Origin: Sulfurimonas sp.
GTDB lineage: Bacteria; Campylobacterota; Campylobacteria; Campylobacterales; Sulfurimonadaceae
NCBI RefSeq assembly: GCF_028694605.1
Contig: NZ_JAQVKP010000010.1
Location: forward strand, 34,409-98,408
DNA: 64,000 nt
Reading direction: 5' to 3'
The number at the start of each line of letters is the position of its first letter. Within the stretch, counting starts at the first letter, position 1. The position numbers were made by a program, and so were the translations under genes. Under the pieces are notes generated by a model. It saw nothing but the letters and a program-made list of their open reading frames with translations. It was not told where the DNA came from and did not search any database. This document shows, piece by piece, positions 9,932-18,929 of the stretch.

Positions 9932-11254
9932 ATGTTTATAAACAGAAAAGATGAGCTTCAAGCGCTAGAAAACGAATATTCTAAAAAAAATGCTTCATTT
10001 AGTGTTATTTACGGCAGAAGAAGAGTTGGCAAGACGGCTCTCATTGGTCAATACATCCAAAATAAGCCACATTTCTACTTTTATGCGACTGAATCCAACC
10101 TTGACGGGCAGCTTGAAAAGTTTGTAAAAGAGATTTTAAAACTCTCTGCATTGCCTTATGCCAGTAACCTGTCATTTAAAAATTTTGAAGAAGTTTTTGA
10201 GTTTATATCTACACTTAAGTTAGAAAAAAAACTTATTATTGCAATAGACGAGTATCAAAATCTATGCTATCTTGACAAAAGCTTCTCCTCTGTTTTGCAA
10301 AAATCATGGGATATGCACCTCTCTAAATCAAATATACATCTCATTTTATGTGGCTCTGTTTTTTCTATGATGCACTCTGAAGTTTTAGCCTATAACGCTC
10401 CGCTTTATGGCAGAAGAACAACAAACATTCATTTAAAGGCTATAAAGTTTAGGTACTTAAGGGAGTTTTTACCAGGTATGAAAAAAACAGAGCTTATGGA
10501 GATATACGCTTCATTTGGAACTATCCCGAAATATCTTCAAATGTATGAAAAAAATAAAAGTTTTGAACAAAATATAGTTGATAATATTTTGGATAAAAAT
10601 TCTTATCTTTACAGTGAGGGCAATTTTTTGCTAAAACAAGAAATAAGTGATGCAGGAAGCTACTTTGCAATTTTAGAGAGCATATCAAAAGGCAATACAA
10701 AAGTAGGAGACATCGCAAAAGATTTGAAACTGCACTCATCTTATTTGCCAAAATATTTGGGCAAACTCATTGAGCTTGACATCTTAGAAAAAGAGGTACC
10801 CGTTACCGAGTCTAATCCGCTTAAAAGTAAACTTGGAAGGTATAAAATCAAAGATAAGTTTCTAAATTTTTGGTTTTACTATGTTTATAAAAACTATAAC
10901 TATCTTGAAATAAATCAAACCGAGCAGGTTTTGCAAGAGATAAAATTAAATTTTAACGATAGATTCGTATCTTTTGCATTTGAAGATGTTATACACGAAG
11001 AGATATTGCTTGAGCCGTTAAAATATTTAGAGTTTATACCTACAAAAATCGGGCGATGGTGGAGTAACAAAGAGGAGATCGACCTAGTAGCGTTTGATGA
11101 TGAAAACATCTGTTTCATAGAGTGTAAATGGCGAAATAAAGTTGATAAAAAAAAGGTAGAGCAGCAACTGATAAATAAATCAATCCATCTCAAAGATGAA
11201 AGAAGACGCTCTTTTTTAGTTATAACCAAAGAGGAATTTGAAGCTCAAAAATAA
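9932..11254 (+). CDS. AAA-type ATPase with C-terminal DUF234/PD-(D/E)XK-like domain
   Basis: 440 residues from the ATG at 9932, preferred to an upstream in-frame ATG at 9902 because AAAGG is about eight bases before it and the conserved start FINRKDEL begins there. Domain order is P-loop ATPase (Walker A GRRRVGKT at 28-35, Walker B LIIAIDEYQNL near 110), a winged-helix region (about 235-290, DIAKDLKLHSSYLPKYLGKL), then a DUF234-type C-terminus. The C-terminal motif EIDLVAFD...FIECKW (about 385-405) resembles the PD-(D/E)XK nuclease core. Such ATPases are widespread in archaea and bacteria with no settled function. Preceded by a strong inverted repeat (9897-9920). No obvious operon partner. 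Confidence 0.8.
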   Translation: MFINRKDELQALENEYSKKNASFSVIYGRRRVGKTALIGQYIQNKPHFYFYATESNLDGQLEKFVKEILKLSALPYASNLSFKNFEEVFEFISTLKLEKKLIIAIDEYQNLCYLDKSFSSVLQKSWDMHLSKSNIHLILCGSVFSMMHSEVLAYNAPLYGRRTTNIHLKAIKFRYLREFLPGMKKTELMEIYASFGTIPKYLQMYEKNKSFEQNIVDNILDKNSYLYSEGNFLLKQEISDAGSYFAILESISKGNTKVGDIAKDLKLHSSYLPKYLGKLIELDILEKEVPVTESNPLKSKLGRYKIKDKFLNFWFYYVYKNYNYLEINQTEQVLQEIKLNFNDRFVSFAFEDVIHEEILLEPLKYLEFIPTKIGRWWSNKEEIDLVAFDDENICFIECKWRNKVDKKKVEQQLINKSIHLKDERRRSFLVITKEEFEAQK

Positions 11255-11342
11255 TTTATGCCAACAATTTCTCTTGTTTTATATCAAATAGCAAAAAAGC
11301 CAAAGATAGTATAATCTCTTCATTAAAATGTTAAGGAAAATT

Positions 11343-12308
11343 ATGAATCCGTACTTAAATTTGCCTGATGGACATCCTGTGAAGGTCTATCTGGAAGAAA
11401 ATATGTTGATGAGAGGTTTGATAGCAAGTATCAGCAGTATCAACATAGTTGACAATTTTGAAGAGTTTGAAGATAAGTTCAAAAAACTTTGTCTTGTAGA
11501 GAAACACTTTGCAAGAAAAGAGAACCAACTTTTTCCGTATCTGGAAAAGTACGGTTGGACAAGTCCAAGCCAAAATATGTGGGCTTTTCACGATGATATA
11601 AGAGCAGAGATAAAAACTGCTAGGTCTTTAGTTGAAGAAAAAAATATGCCTGCGCTTATGCAGCAACTGCAGAGAGTTTTTGGCTCTCTTGAACATATTA
11701 TGCAGGTTGAAGAGGGGAGACTTCTGCCAAATGCTATGAATATGTTGGATGAAGAGGATTGGAAAGAGATGCGTTCAGGCGATGAGGAGATAGGCTGGAT
11801 GTTTGATAAGGCTCCTGCGGCGTATCCTCCGCATATTGAGGGCGAATACATCCATCCGTCTCAAGATAAGCAGAAGAGAAAACTTCCCTTTTCACTCGAT
11901 GGCAGAATTAAGCTTGATGAGGGCTATATGCTCCCAGAGCAGATTAACTGGCTTTTGAAGTTTATGCCTGTTGATATTACTTATGTCGATGAGAATGATA
12001 TCGTTATCTTCTATAACCGCGGGGATGAGAGAGTATTTCCAAGAAGTGCGGGGATTATCGGGCGTGAGGTTAAATTTTGCCATCCTCCAAAGTCCGTAGA
12101 TCAAGTTTTGATGATTTTACGCGAGTTTAGAGCAGGTCGCAAAGATGAGGCTGAATTCTGGATAACATTCAAGGGCAAGTTTATTCACATACGCTATTTT
12201 GCTATCAGAGATGATGAGGGTAACTACAAAGGTGTTATAGAAGTTTCTCAAGATGTCACACATATAAGACAGTTAGAGGGTCAAAGAAGACTGCTTGACT
12301 GGGAATAG
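11343..12308 (+). CDS. Hemerythrin-like / PAS-domain protein (DUF438 family)
   Basis: 321 residues from the ATG at 11343, which has AAGGAAA five bases upstream and begins the conserved MNPYLNLPDGHPVKVYLEEN. The first half is a hemerythrin-like four-helix bundle with the ligand-type motifs KHFARKENQLFPYL, WAFHDDIRAEI and LEHIMQVEEGRLLP. The second half (about 190-315) is a PAS-like fold with ITYVDENDIVIFYNRGDE and GVIEVSQDVTHIRQLEG. Proteins of this build are proposed oxygen/NO or redox sensors; the diiron site is inferred from the His/Glu pattern. No output domain is present, so it likely signals through a partner. It stands alone between two gaps. Confidence 0.8.
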   Translation: MNPYLNLPDGHPVKVYLEENMLMRGLIASISSINIVDNFEEFEDKFKKLCLVEKHFARKENQLFPYLEKYGWTSPSQNMWAFHDDIRAEIKTARSLVEEKNMPALMQQLQRVFGSLEHIMQVEEGRLLPNAMNMLDEEDWKEMRSGDEEIGWMFDKAPAAYPPHIEGEYIHPSQDKQKRKLPFSLDGRIKLDEGYMLPEQINWLLKFMPVDITYVDENDIVIFYNRGDERVFPRSAGIIGREVKFCHPPKSVDQVLMILREFRAGRKDEAEFWITFKGKFIHIRYFAIRDDEGNYKGVIEVSQDVTHIRQLEGQRRLLDWE

Positions 12309-12310
12309 TG

Positions 12311-12440
12311 TATAATTGCCAAAAAATTCTGCCTCGTAAGAGGCTAGCTTTAGTGCCATAGCGGCTAGCGTAGATATCGTGATTACTCACGATATCGTGC
12401 CAAATAGATGAAGGGGTTCCTTCATTTTATGAAATAAAAT
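12311..12440 (+). promoter_or_regulatory. Multi-hairpin leader upstream of ppnP
   Basis: After a TATAAT at 12311-12316 the region holds four successive hairpins: GCCTC/GAGGC (12331-12344), GATATCGTG/CACGATATC (12373-12396), ATGAAGG/CCTTCAT (12408-12425) and ATTTTAT/ATAAAAT (12424-12440, sharing two bases with the previous one). The repeated GGCTAGC lies between the first two. The last hairpin abuts the TAAGGAG ribosome site. No known riboswitch class is recognised. It could be a regulatory leader or a mobile palindromic repeat. Confidence 0.5.
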
Positions 12441-12452
12441 TAAGGAGACAAA

Positions 12453-12764
12453 GTGTCAAAATTTGAAAATGTTAGTGTAGTGAAAAAAGCAAATATCTAC
12501 TACGATGGAAAAGTAACAAGCAGAACGGTTGAGTTTGCAGACGGTTCAAAAAAAACTCTCGGAATCATGATGCCGGGGGATTATACTTTTGGGACGGATG
12601 CTGCTGAAATCATGGAGATTATGAGCGGAGAGCTTGACATCAGACTTCCAAATGAAGAGTGGAAAACACTTCATACACCAGAGACATTTAGCGTACCTGC
12701 AAACTCATCGTTTGATTTAAAAATAAAAACAGTTACAGATTACTGCTGTTCGTATATAAACTAG
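12453..12764 (+). CDS. ppnP: Pyrimidine/purine nucleoside phosphorylase (PpnP/YaiE family)
   Basis: Small cupin-fold nucleoside phosphorylase that cleaves nucleosides to base plus ribose-1-phosphate. The 103-residue product matches the DUF1255/YaiE family along its whole length, with the conserved core [20 protein letters not shown] and the cupin segment [13 protein letters not shown]. Translation starts at GTG (12453), with TAAGGAG eight bases upstream. It has a heavily structured leader and is convergent with trxC, whose stop abuts its own. Confidence 0.9.
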   Translation: MSKFENVSVVKKANIYYDGKVTSRTVEFADGSKKTLGIMMPGDYTFGTDAAEIMEIMSGELDIRLPNEEWKTLHTPETFSVPANSSFDLKIKTVTDYCCSYIN

Positions 12765-13187
12765 TTATGCAAACTGCATAACTAGTCTGTTTAGGCTTTG
12801 CTCATCTAGTGCGCCTGAAACTCTGTGAACCTCTCTACCGCCTTTAAAGACTATAATCGTCGGAATACTTCTTATACCAAACCTTCCGCCTAGTTGCTGT
12901 TCATTTTCTGTGTTTACTTTTACAAAAAGTGCTTTTAGCGGAAAGTTTTTTGCACTTTTTTCAAAGTTTGGAGCCATCATACGGCATGGACCGCACCACG
13001 GTGCCCAGAAGTCAACCACTACCGGAATATCGCTATTTACGACGAATTCGTCAAAGTTAACAGTTGTTAACTCGACCGGTTTGGTCTCTAAAAGTGAATT
13101 TTTGCACTTGCCGCAGTTGGCTTTTGTATAGGACTCTTTTTGCGGAACATTGTTGACGCTTTTACAATGAGGACATACTACTCTCAT
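12765..13187 (-). CDS. trxC: Thioredoxin TrxC (thioredoxin 2, zinc-ribbon type)
   Basis: Cytosolic protein-disulfide reductase. The 140-residue product has an N-terminal zinc ribbon with Cys5/Cys8 (CPHC) and Cys25/Cys28 (CGKC), then a thioredoxin fold with the active site WAPWCGPCRM (WCGPC at 64-68) and the cis-Pro loop IRSIPTIIVFK. The zinc ribbon distinguishes it from ordinary TrxA. It is transcribed leftward, 18 bp after the htrA stop, so it is probably co-transcribed with the periplasmic protease. Confidence 0.93.
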   Translation of the reverse strand: MRVVCPHCKSVNNVPQKESYTKANCGKCKNSLLETKPVELTTVNFDEFVVNSDIPVVVDFWAPWCGPCRMMAPNFEKSAKNFPLKALFVKVNTENEQQLGGRFGIRSIPTIIVFKGGREVHRVSGALDEQSLNRLVMQFA

Positions 13188-13205
13188 TTTTTATCCTCCA
13201 AATTT

Positions 13206-14591
13206 TTATAAAACAACGGCATAGATAGAGCCTCTTCTGTAGATAAACAGTCTCTTTTTCTCTTTGGATGCACTTAGGCGTTTAAAATCTTCCAATGAAG
13301 TGATTTCGCTGTTTTCCACTTGGATAATAATATCATTTTTTCTTATACCTATCTTATGAGCTTCGCTTTTCTCATCGACTGTGGTAACGAGTACGCCGTT
13401 TGTTTTGATACCGAGCTGTTGTCTCTCTGCGGTGCTTATCTCTGAGAGTTTCATGCCTTTGTATTCGTAAGAACCGTCGGCTGTTTTATTTTCGGATGTT
13501 CCGAGTTTTATGCCAAGAGTATTTATCTTTTTATCTCTTAAATATTTGAGATTGACGGTTTTGGACGGAGCGTAAGAGCCTATGGTGTTTTTAAGTTCGC
13601 TTGCGCTTGAGACTTTTTTGCCCTCAACCTCGATGATTAAATCTCCTCTTTTAAGTCCTGCTTTTGCCGCCGGAGAGTTCTCTTCAACGCTTGTGATAAG
13701 TGCACCATAGTTGTTATCATAAAAACTGCTCATGTCGTTATCGACATCGGCTATGTTTACTCCAAGATAGGCACGAGTGTATTTGCCGCTGTCAATAAGG
13801 CTTGTTGCAATCGTTGTAACCATGTTTGCGGGGATGGCAAAACCAATGCCGACATTGCCGCCTGATTTTGAGATGATAGCGGAGTTGATTCCAATGAGAT
13901 GTCCTGCCGAGTTGATGAGCGCACCGCCGGAATTACCAGGGTTTATGGAAGCGTCTGTCTGGATAAAGTCTTCATACTCTACAATTCCAACGCCATTTCT
14001 GCCTGTTGCCGAGACGATTCCCTGTGTTATGGTCTCTCCAACCCCAAAAGGGTTGCCGAGTGCAAAAACCACATCGCCCACTTTTACTTTGTCGGAGTTG
14101 AAAAAAGTTGCTGCATTGAGGTTTTTTGCCTCAATCTTGACAACTGCCAAATCACTCTTCTCATCCTTGCCGATAAGTTTTGCTTCGTACTCTTTTTTAT
14201 CTCCCGCAATAGTGATGATAATCTCATCCGCCCCATCTATAACATGGTTGTTTGTTATAATGTAGCCGTTTTGCGAGATGATAACGCCTGAACCAAGAGA
14301 CTGCTCAATCCGCTCTTGCGGAACTTGTCCATACCCTTTAAAAAATTCCCTAAAAAACGGGTCGTTATAAAAAGGGTTTGCGCTTAGTCCCGCACTGTTT
14401 ACCTTTTTTTTAATAGAAATATTGACTATGCTCGTTCTAACATTTTCTAAAACATTGTTATAAGAGAGTATGCGATTTTGGCTTGTGGGATGCTCACGCT
14501 CTACCGATTGTGGTGCATATTTGAACTCTACACCCTCTTTTGCATAAACAAGTGCAAATGCTAGCAGTGAAAGCAGAATAACTTTTTTCAT
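13206..14591 (-). CDS. htrA: Periplasmic serine endoprotease DegP/HtrA (Do family)
   Basis: Envelope quality-control protease. The start is set at the ATG at 14591 (461 residues) because it begins a typical signal peptide (KKVILLSLLAFALVYA) and has AGGAG six bases upstream. An in-frame ATG at 14657 would add 22 residues before the signal peptide. The trypsin-like domain has His116 (NNHVIDG), Asp147 (KSDLAVVKI) and Ser221 (GNSGGALIN). Two PDZ domains follow (about 270-355 and 375-460). It is upstream of trxC in the same direction. Confidence 0.95.
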   Translation of the reverse strand: MKKVILLSLLAFALVYAKEGVEFKYAPQSVEREHPTSQNRILSYNNVLENVRTSIVNISIKKKVNSAGLSANPFYNDPFFREFFKGYGQVPQERIEQSLGSGVIISQNGYIITNNHVIDGADEIIITIAGDKKEYEAKLIGKDEKSDLAVVKIEAKNLNAATFFNSDKVKVGDVVFALGNPFGVGETITQGIVSATGRNGVGIVEYEDFIQTDASINPGNSGGALINSAGHLIGINSAIISKSGGNVGIGFAIPANMVTTIATSLIDSGKYTRAYLGVNIADVDNDMSSFYDNNYGALITSVEENSPAAKAGLKRGDLIIEVEGKKVSSASELKNTIGSYAPSKTVNLKYLRDKKINTLGIKLGTSENKTADGSYEYKGMKLSEISTAERQQLGIKTNGVLVTTVDEKSEAHKIGIRKNDIIIQVENSEITSLEDFKRLSASKEKKRLFIYRRGSIYAVVL

Positions 14592-14663
14592 GAAAACTCC
14601 TCGTATTTTGTAACAAAATGTTATAACTAAAAGGTTAATAGATTTTCTACTTTTCATTCATGG

Positions 14664-14699
14664 TGAGCTTGTCGAACCACTGGCTCTTCGACAAGCTCA
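14664..14699. repeat. REP-like palindromic sequence
   Basis: TGAGCTTGTCGAA (14664-14676) and TTCGACAAGCTCA (14687-14699) form perfect 13-bp arms around a 10-base loop, followed by GAGCGAACG. The GC-richer composition and the CTTCGACAAGCTCAG wording resemble short interspersed palindromes found in many unrelated genomes. It lies between the hypothetical gene at 14726 and htrA, so it may also act as an intercistronic hairpin. Confidence 0.65.
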
Positions 14700-14725
14700 G
14701 AGCGAACGTTTTAGTTAGAGGTGCC

Positions 14726-15091
14726 CTAAAATGAGCCTTCTTTGTATTTTAGCGAGGTTGCTTTGATGTAGCAGATAGAGTTTGTAGCAGCTAAGGGAGT
14801 GTTGTAAGCTCCTAGCGCAAAAGTAAAAGTATTGTCCATAAAAAGAAGTGTTATGCCATTGCTCATATCAATGTGTGGCAATTTTGAGTTCTCAACAACT
14901 TTTGCATCGCTTACGCCCTTAAATTCAAGCTCGATAATTATCCAGTCAAATCCTCTTGCCGCATCTTGTGCGGTAAAAGTAATTTTAATGGCGGTAGGAG
15001 CCAGAATCTCTATAGACCTAAGCTCTGCATCTATAAAACTGCCAAATCTCTTTAGAAAGCTGTTTATATCATTTTTTGAGAGCGGTTTCAT
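14726..15091 (-). CDS. Conserved hypothetical protein downstream of nrdA
   Basis: 121 residues, not recognised as a named family. It is predicted soluble, with no signal peptide, membrane helix or Cys pair, and alternates beta-like hydrophobic strands (AIKITFTAQ, WIIIELEFKGV, GITLLFMDN). It starts one codon after the nrdA stop (nrdA ends at 15092), which points to co-transcription and coupling with ribonucleotide reductase. A role linked to NrdA is only inferred from position. The stop codon overlaps a 16-bp motif (14715-14730) that recurs at the end of the pseudouridine synthase gene. Confidence 0.7.
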   Translation of the reverse strand: MKPLSKNDINSFLKRFGSFIDAELRSIEILAPTAIKITFTAQDAARGFDWIIIELEFKGVSDAKVVENSKLPHIDMSNGITLLFMDNTFTFALGAYNTPLAATNSICYIKATSLKYKEGSF

Positions 15092-17458
15092 TTATTGGCA
15101 ACCGACACATTCCATGCTTCTGTCTTCTACATCGCTTGCCATTTGAGGCGATTGTGAACGAAGATAGTAGGTGGACTTAAGACCAAGCTTCCATGCCAGC
15201 GTGTATATCTCATTTAGGTATTTGCCGCTTGCTTTGTCCAGAGTGATAAAAATGTTAAGGCTTTGTCCCTGATCTATCCATTTTTGGCGGATTGCCGCTG
15301 CTTTAATGAGAACTGTTTGGTTGAGTTCGTAAGCGGATGTGTAGTACGCCCAAGTCTCAGGAGAGAGTTCAGGAACAACAACAGGGATAAGTCCCGAGAG
15401 GTTCTCTTCAAACCATTTTCTTTTAAATACAGGCTCAATCGCTTGAGTTGTTCCTGTTAAAATTGAGATGGAGCTAGTCGGTGCTATAGCCATCAGATAA
15501 CCGTTTCTCATGCCTTGTTTTTTAACTTTTGCTCTCAGAGCTTCCCACTCATAAGCAGAAGCGAAAAGTCCGCCGCGATCGATGAGATTTTTAACCTCTG
15601 CATTGGCATGGTCCATAGGCATAACACCTTTGCTCCATTTAGAGCCTTCAAACTCCGGGTAAACTCCTTTTTCAAGTGCAATATCTGAAGATGAAGAGAT
15701 TGCATTAAAACTAACTGCTTCCATAATTTCGTCTATTTTGTCAAAGTGTTCTTGACTTCCCCAAGTGATTCCTTTTTGTGCCAGCATCTGCGCTTCGCCC
15801 ATAACACCAAGACCTATCGCTCTTGTTTTCATGTTAGTGCGTTTTACTTTTTCCAGCGGGTAGAAATTTAGGTCGATAACATTGTCCAAGGCGCGGATAG
15901 CGATTGGAACGATTCTGTCGATATCCTCTTTTGTGTTGATGCGGGAGAGGTTCACTGAGGCGAGGTTGCAAACTGCGGTATCGCCGTTTACTTTCTCTTT
16001 TTCAACCACATAAATCTCTCTGCCGTCTAACGAATCCAGAGCCGTTACTTTTTTAGCAGGTTTTTGCAGTCCGCTATCTACTTTGATAATCTCATCTTCT
16101 TCATAACTAACACTCTCGCCGTTTGCAAAAATAAACTTGACTTTGTAGTGGTTAGGGTTTGTGTTTTGGAAGATTTCCGTACAAAGGTTGGAACTTCTTA
16201 TAACACCCGTATGATTGTTAGGGTTGGCACGGTTTGCATTGTCTTTGAAGCATAAAAACGGACTGCCGCTCTCAAAGTAGGATGTTAGTATCTTTTTCCA
16301 GAGGTTTTTAGCTTTTATCTTCTCTTTGATGATATTTTGGTTATTTTCCAGTTCTATGTATCTTTTGTTGAACTCTTCGCCGTAAAGCGTCGTCAGCTCT
16401 TTTGTATCGTAAGGGTCAAAAAGCGTCCAGATACCATCCTCTTCAACTCTTTGCATAAAGAGGTCGTTTAGCCAAAGTGCAGGGAAGAGGTCATGTGCAC
16501 GGCGGCGTTCTTCGCCAGAGTTTTTCTTCAAATCCAAAAAGTCGTTTATATCGATGTGCCACGGCTCCATGTAAACAGCGATAGCACCTTTGCGTGTCCC
16601 AAGCTGGTCAACTGCAACAGCTATATCGTTAGTGATTTTTAAAAACGGGATAGTTCCGCCTGCCGCATTTTTATGTCCGTCGATGTACGAACCCATGGAG
16701 CGGACATTTGTCCAATCCCAACCTATGCCTCCGCCGAATTTTGAGAGAAGTGCCATCTCTGAGTAAGAATCAAAAATCCCTTCTATGTTGTCGGGAGTTG
16801 AACCTATGTAGCACGAGCTTAGCTGATGTCTTGTTGTTCTTGCATTGCTTAGAGTTGGGGTTGCTAACATAACTTCAAATGTTGAAATCATGTTATAAAA
16901 CTTGATGGCCCACTCCTCTTTTTTCTCTTCCCTTTGCGCTAAAAACATAGCAATTGCCATAAACATATGCTGAGGCAGCTCTATGGGGCTAGAGTTTCTA
17001 TCTTTGATAAGGTATCTATCGTAAAGTGTTTTTACGCCAAGATAGTTAAAGAGCATATCGCGTTCTGGTTTGATATGTTTCTCAAGCTCTTCAAGGTTGT
17101 ACATCTCCTTTAGACCCAAAAGAAGCCTTCCCTCTTTCTCGCCCTTTTCAAAATAGCTTCTCAGTGATGAGTAGCCTGTAAAGCCGTTTACTTCATGATA
17201 AAGGTTAAATAAAAAGAGTCGTGAAGCGACAAATGTCCAGTTTGGAGCATCTATGTCTATCTTGTCCACTGCTGTTTTGATTAGTGTCTGCTGTATCTCT
17301 CTTGAGGTAATGCCATCGCGAAAATGAATCTGTGCATCAACTTCCAGCTCGCTTTGAGAGACGTTGCTAAGACCTGCAACGGCAGCAGAAGTATATTTTT
17401 GAATCTTCGTAATGTCAAGTTTTTCAGTTCTGCCGTTTCTTTTTATAATTGTTATCAT
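15092..17458 (-). CDS. nrdA: Ribonucleoside-diphosphate reductase alpha subunit (class Ia)
   Basis: Large subunit of aerobic ribonucleotide reductase. The 788-residue product opens with an ATP-cone (TIIKRNGRTEKLDITKI) and has the redox Cys of LSSCYIGS. The finger-loop motif NLCTEIF holds the radical Cys and Glu, CNLASVNLS supplies the partner Cys, and the C-terminal tail ends in ECVGCQ (the CxxC reducing pair). Relative to E. coli there are about 55 extra residues between NLCTEIF and CNLASVNLS, apparently normal for this phylum. The small subunit nrdB is not in the window, so the two genes are unlinked here. Confidence 0.96.
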   Translation of the reverse strand: MITIIKRNGRTEKLDITKIQKYTSAAVAGLSNVSQSELEVDAQIHFRDGITSREIQQTLIKTAVDKIDIDAPNWTFVASRLFLFNLYHEVNGFTGYSSLRSYFEKGEKEGRLLLGLKEMYNLEELEKHIKPERDMLFNYLGVKTLYDRYLIKDRNSSPIELPQHMFMAIAMFLAQREEKKEEWAIKFYNMISTFEVMLATPTLSNARTTRHQLSSCYIGSTPDNIEGIFDSYSEMALLSKFGGGIGWDWTNVRSMGSYIDGHKNAAGGTIPFLKITNDIAVAVDQLGTRKGAIAVYMEPWHIDINDFLDLKKNSGEERRRAHDLFPALWLNDLFMQRVEEDGIWTLFDPYDTKELTTLYGEEFNKRYIELENNQNIIKEKIKAKNLWKKILTSYFESGSPFLCFKDNANRANPNNHTGVIRSSNLCTEIFQNTNPNHYKVKFIFANGESVSYEEDEIIKVDSGLQKPAKKVTALDSLDGREIYVVEKEKVNGDTAVCNLASVNLSRINTKEDIDRIVPIAIRALDNVIDLNFYPLEKVKRTNMKTRAIGLGVMGEAQMLAQKGITWGSQEHFDKIDEIMEAVSFNAISSSSDIALEKGVYPEFEGSKWSKGVMPMDHANAEVKNLIDRGGLFASAYEWEALRAKVKKQGMRNGYLMAIAPTSSISILTGTTQAIEPVFKRKWFEENLSGLIPVVVPELSPETWAYYTSAYELNQTVLIKAAAIRQKWIDQGQSLNIFITLDKASGKYLNEIYTLAWKLGLKSTYYLRSQSPQMASDVEDRSMECVGCQ

Positions 17459-17519
17459 GTTTGCTTCCTAAAAATTTACTATTTTTTATTAAAGAAATAT
17501 TAGCAGAATTTTGTCATTT

Positions 17520-18848
17520 TTATTTAAAAACCCTATTAAAAATTTTATCTACATTTTTAGTATAGTAATCATAATTGAAACATTCACGAATTGCCTCTTC
17601 GCTTAGACTTGCTCGTAACTCTTCATCTGCTAAAAGGTGGTTTAAGTATAAACTTTCGCCTTTTTCGTTTGTAGTCGGTTTGCCTTGTTGTATCTCTTCC
17701 CAAACCTTCATCGCATTTCTTTGCACTATGCGGTAAGCGTCTTCACGGCTGACACCTTTGAGCGGAAGTTCCAAAAGAACCCTTTGAGAAAAAACAAGTC
17801 CGCCTGTCAGGTTTAGATTTTTCATCATATTTTCAGGGTAAACAGTGAGGTTAGCTATAACGCTGTTCATGCGGTGTAACATAAAGTCGCTCGTTATAAA
17901 ACTATCAGGAAGCCAAAATCTCTCCGTTGAAGAGTGGCTTATATCTCTCTCATGCCAAAGTGCTACATTTTCCATGGCAGGTATAGAGTACGCTCTGATG
18001 ATTCTTGCCAAACCTGTTATGTTTTCCGTTAGTATAGGGTTACGTTTATGCGGCATTGCGGATGAGCCTTTTTGCCCTTTTGCAAAATACTCTTCGCACT
18101 CATAAACTTCCGTTCTTTGCCAGTGGCGAACTTGTACGGCAAATTTTTCTATCGAACTGGCAAGAAGAGCTAGCGCAGAAGCCAGTCTTGCATATCTGTC
18201 TCTTTGAATTACCTGGTTTGATGCAGGAGCGGGTTTTAATCCGAGATACTCACATGTAAGCTCTTCAAGTTCAAGAGGAGCGTGCGCAAAGTTGCCCATT
18301 GCACCGCTAACTTGTCCTACACTTATAACATCAAGTGTTTGTTCAAGATTTTCTAAATGTCTAGCCATTTCATCGTACCAAACAGCTAACACAAGACCAA
18401 ATGTTATAGGTTCTCCGTGTATCCCGTGACTTCTTCCTACCATCAAAGTCATCTTATGCTCGTAAGCTCTTTTTTTGATAGACTCCATAACCATCTTTAC
18501 ATCTTCTATGATTAACTCTAATGAGCTTTTCATCTGAAGAGCAACGGCCGTGTCAACTGTATCCGAACTTGTCATGCCATAGTGAAACCATCTGCTCTCT
18601 TCGCCCAGAGTTTCGGAGACGCTTGTCGTAAATGCTATAAGGTCATGGCGAGTGATAGCTTCTATCTCGTCTATTCTTTTTATGTCAAAACCTGCATTTT
18701 CAACTATCTTTCTTGCGTCTTCATCAGGTATAAGCCCCAACTTGTTCCAAGCTTTTACAGCCGCTTTTTCTACATCAAGCCAAGCTTGGTATTTTGCCTG
18801 CATCGTCCATTTTGAACTCATCTCTTCTCTTGCGTATCTTTCTACCAT
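17520..18848 (-). CDS. purB: Adenylosuccinate lyase
   Basis: Catalyses two fumarate-releasing steps of purine synthesis (SAICAR to AICAR, adenylosuccinate to AMP). The 442-residue product has the superfamily signature GSSAMPHKRNPI (about 262-273), the TSSDTVDTA segment and the catalytic-His region GRSHGIHGEP. It lies 61 bp upstream of nrdA in the same direction and could share a transcript with it; both serve nucleotide supply. Divergent from the pseudouridine synthase gene. Confidence 0.96.
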   Translation of the reverse strand: MVERYAREEMSSKWTMQAKYQAWLDVEKAAVKAWNKLGLIPDEDARKIVENAGFDIKRIDEIEAITRHDLIAFTTSVSETLGEESRWFHYGMTSSDTVDTAVALQMKSSLELIIEDVKMVMESIKKRAYEHKMTLMVGRSHGIHGEPITFGLVLAVWYDEMARHLENLEQTLDVISVGQVSGAMGNFAHAPLELEELTCEYLGLKPAPASNQVIQRDRYARLASALALLASSIEKFAVQVRHWQRTEVYECEEYFAKGQKGSSAMPHKRNPILTENITGLARIIRAYSIPAMENVALWHERDISHSSTERFWLPDSFITSDFMLHRMNSVIANLTVYPENMMKNLNLTGGLVFSQRVLLELPLKGVSREDAYRIVQRNAMKVWEEIQQGKPTTNEKGESLYLNHLLADEELRASLSEEAIRECFNYDYYTKNVDKIFNRVFK

Positions 18849-18929
18849 TTCTTCAACCTGATTATTGTAAAATTTGTGTTATTAAAGTTCCAAATTCTAC
18901 ATAAAAAACCATAATAGAAGGATTAAGAA

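Noticed and set aside
13777..14291. Long frames antisense to htrA
   Set aside because: Two overlapping antisense frames covering the protease domain; the sense gene explains the openness.
15800..16150. Possible intein or insertion in nrdA
   Set aside because: The extra residues between the two active-site Cys motifs have no splicing motifs, and the gene length equals that usual in this phylum.
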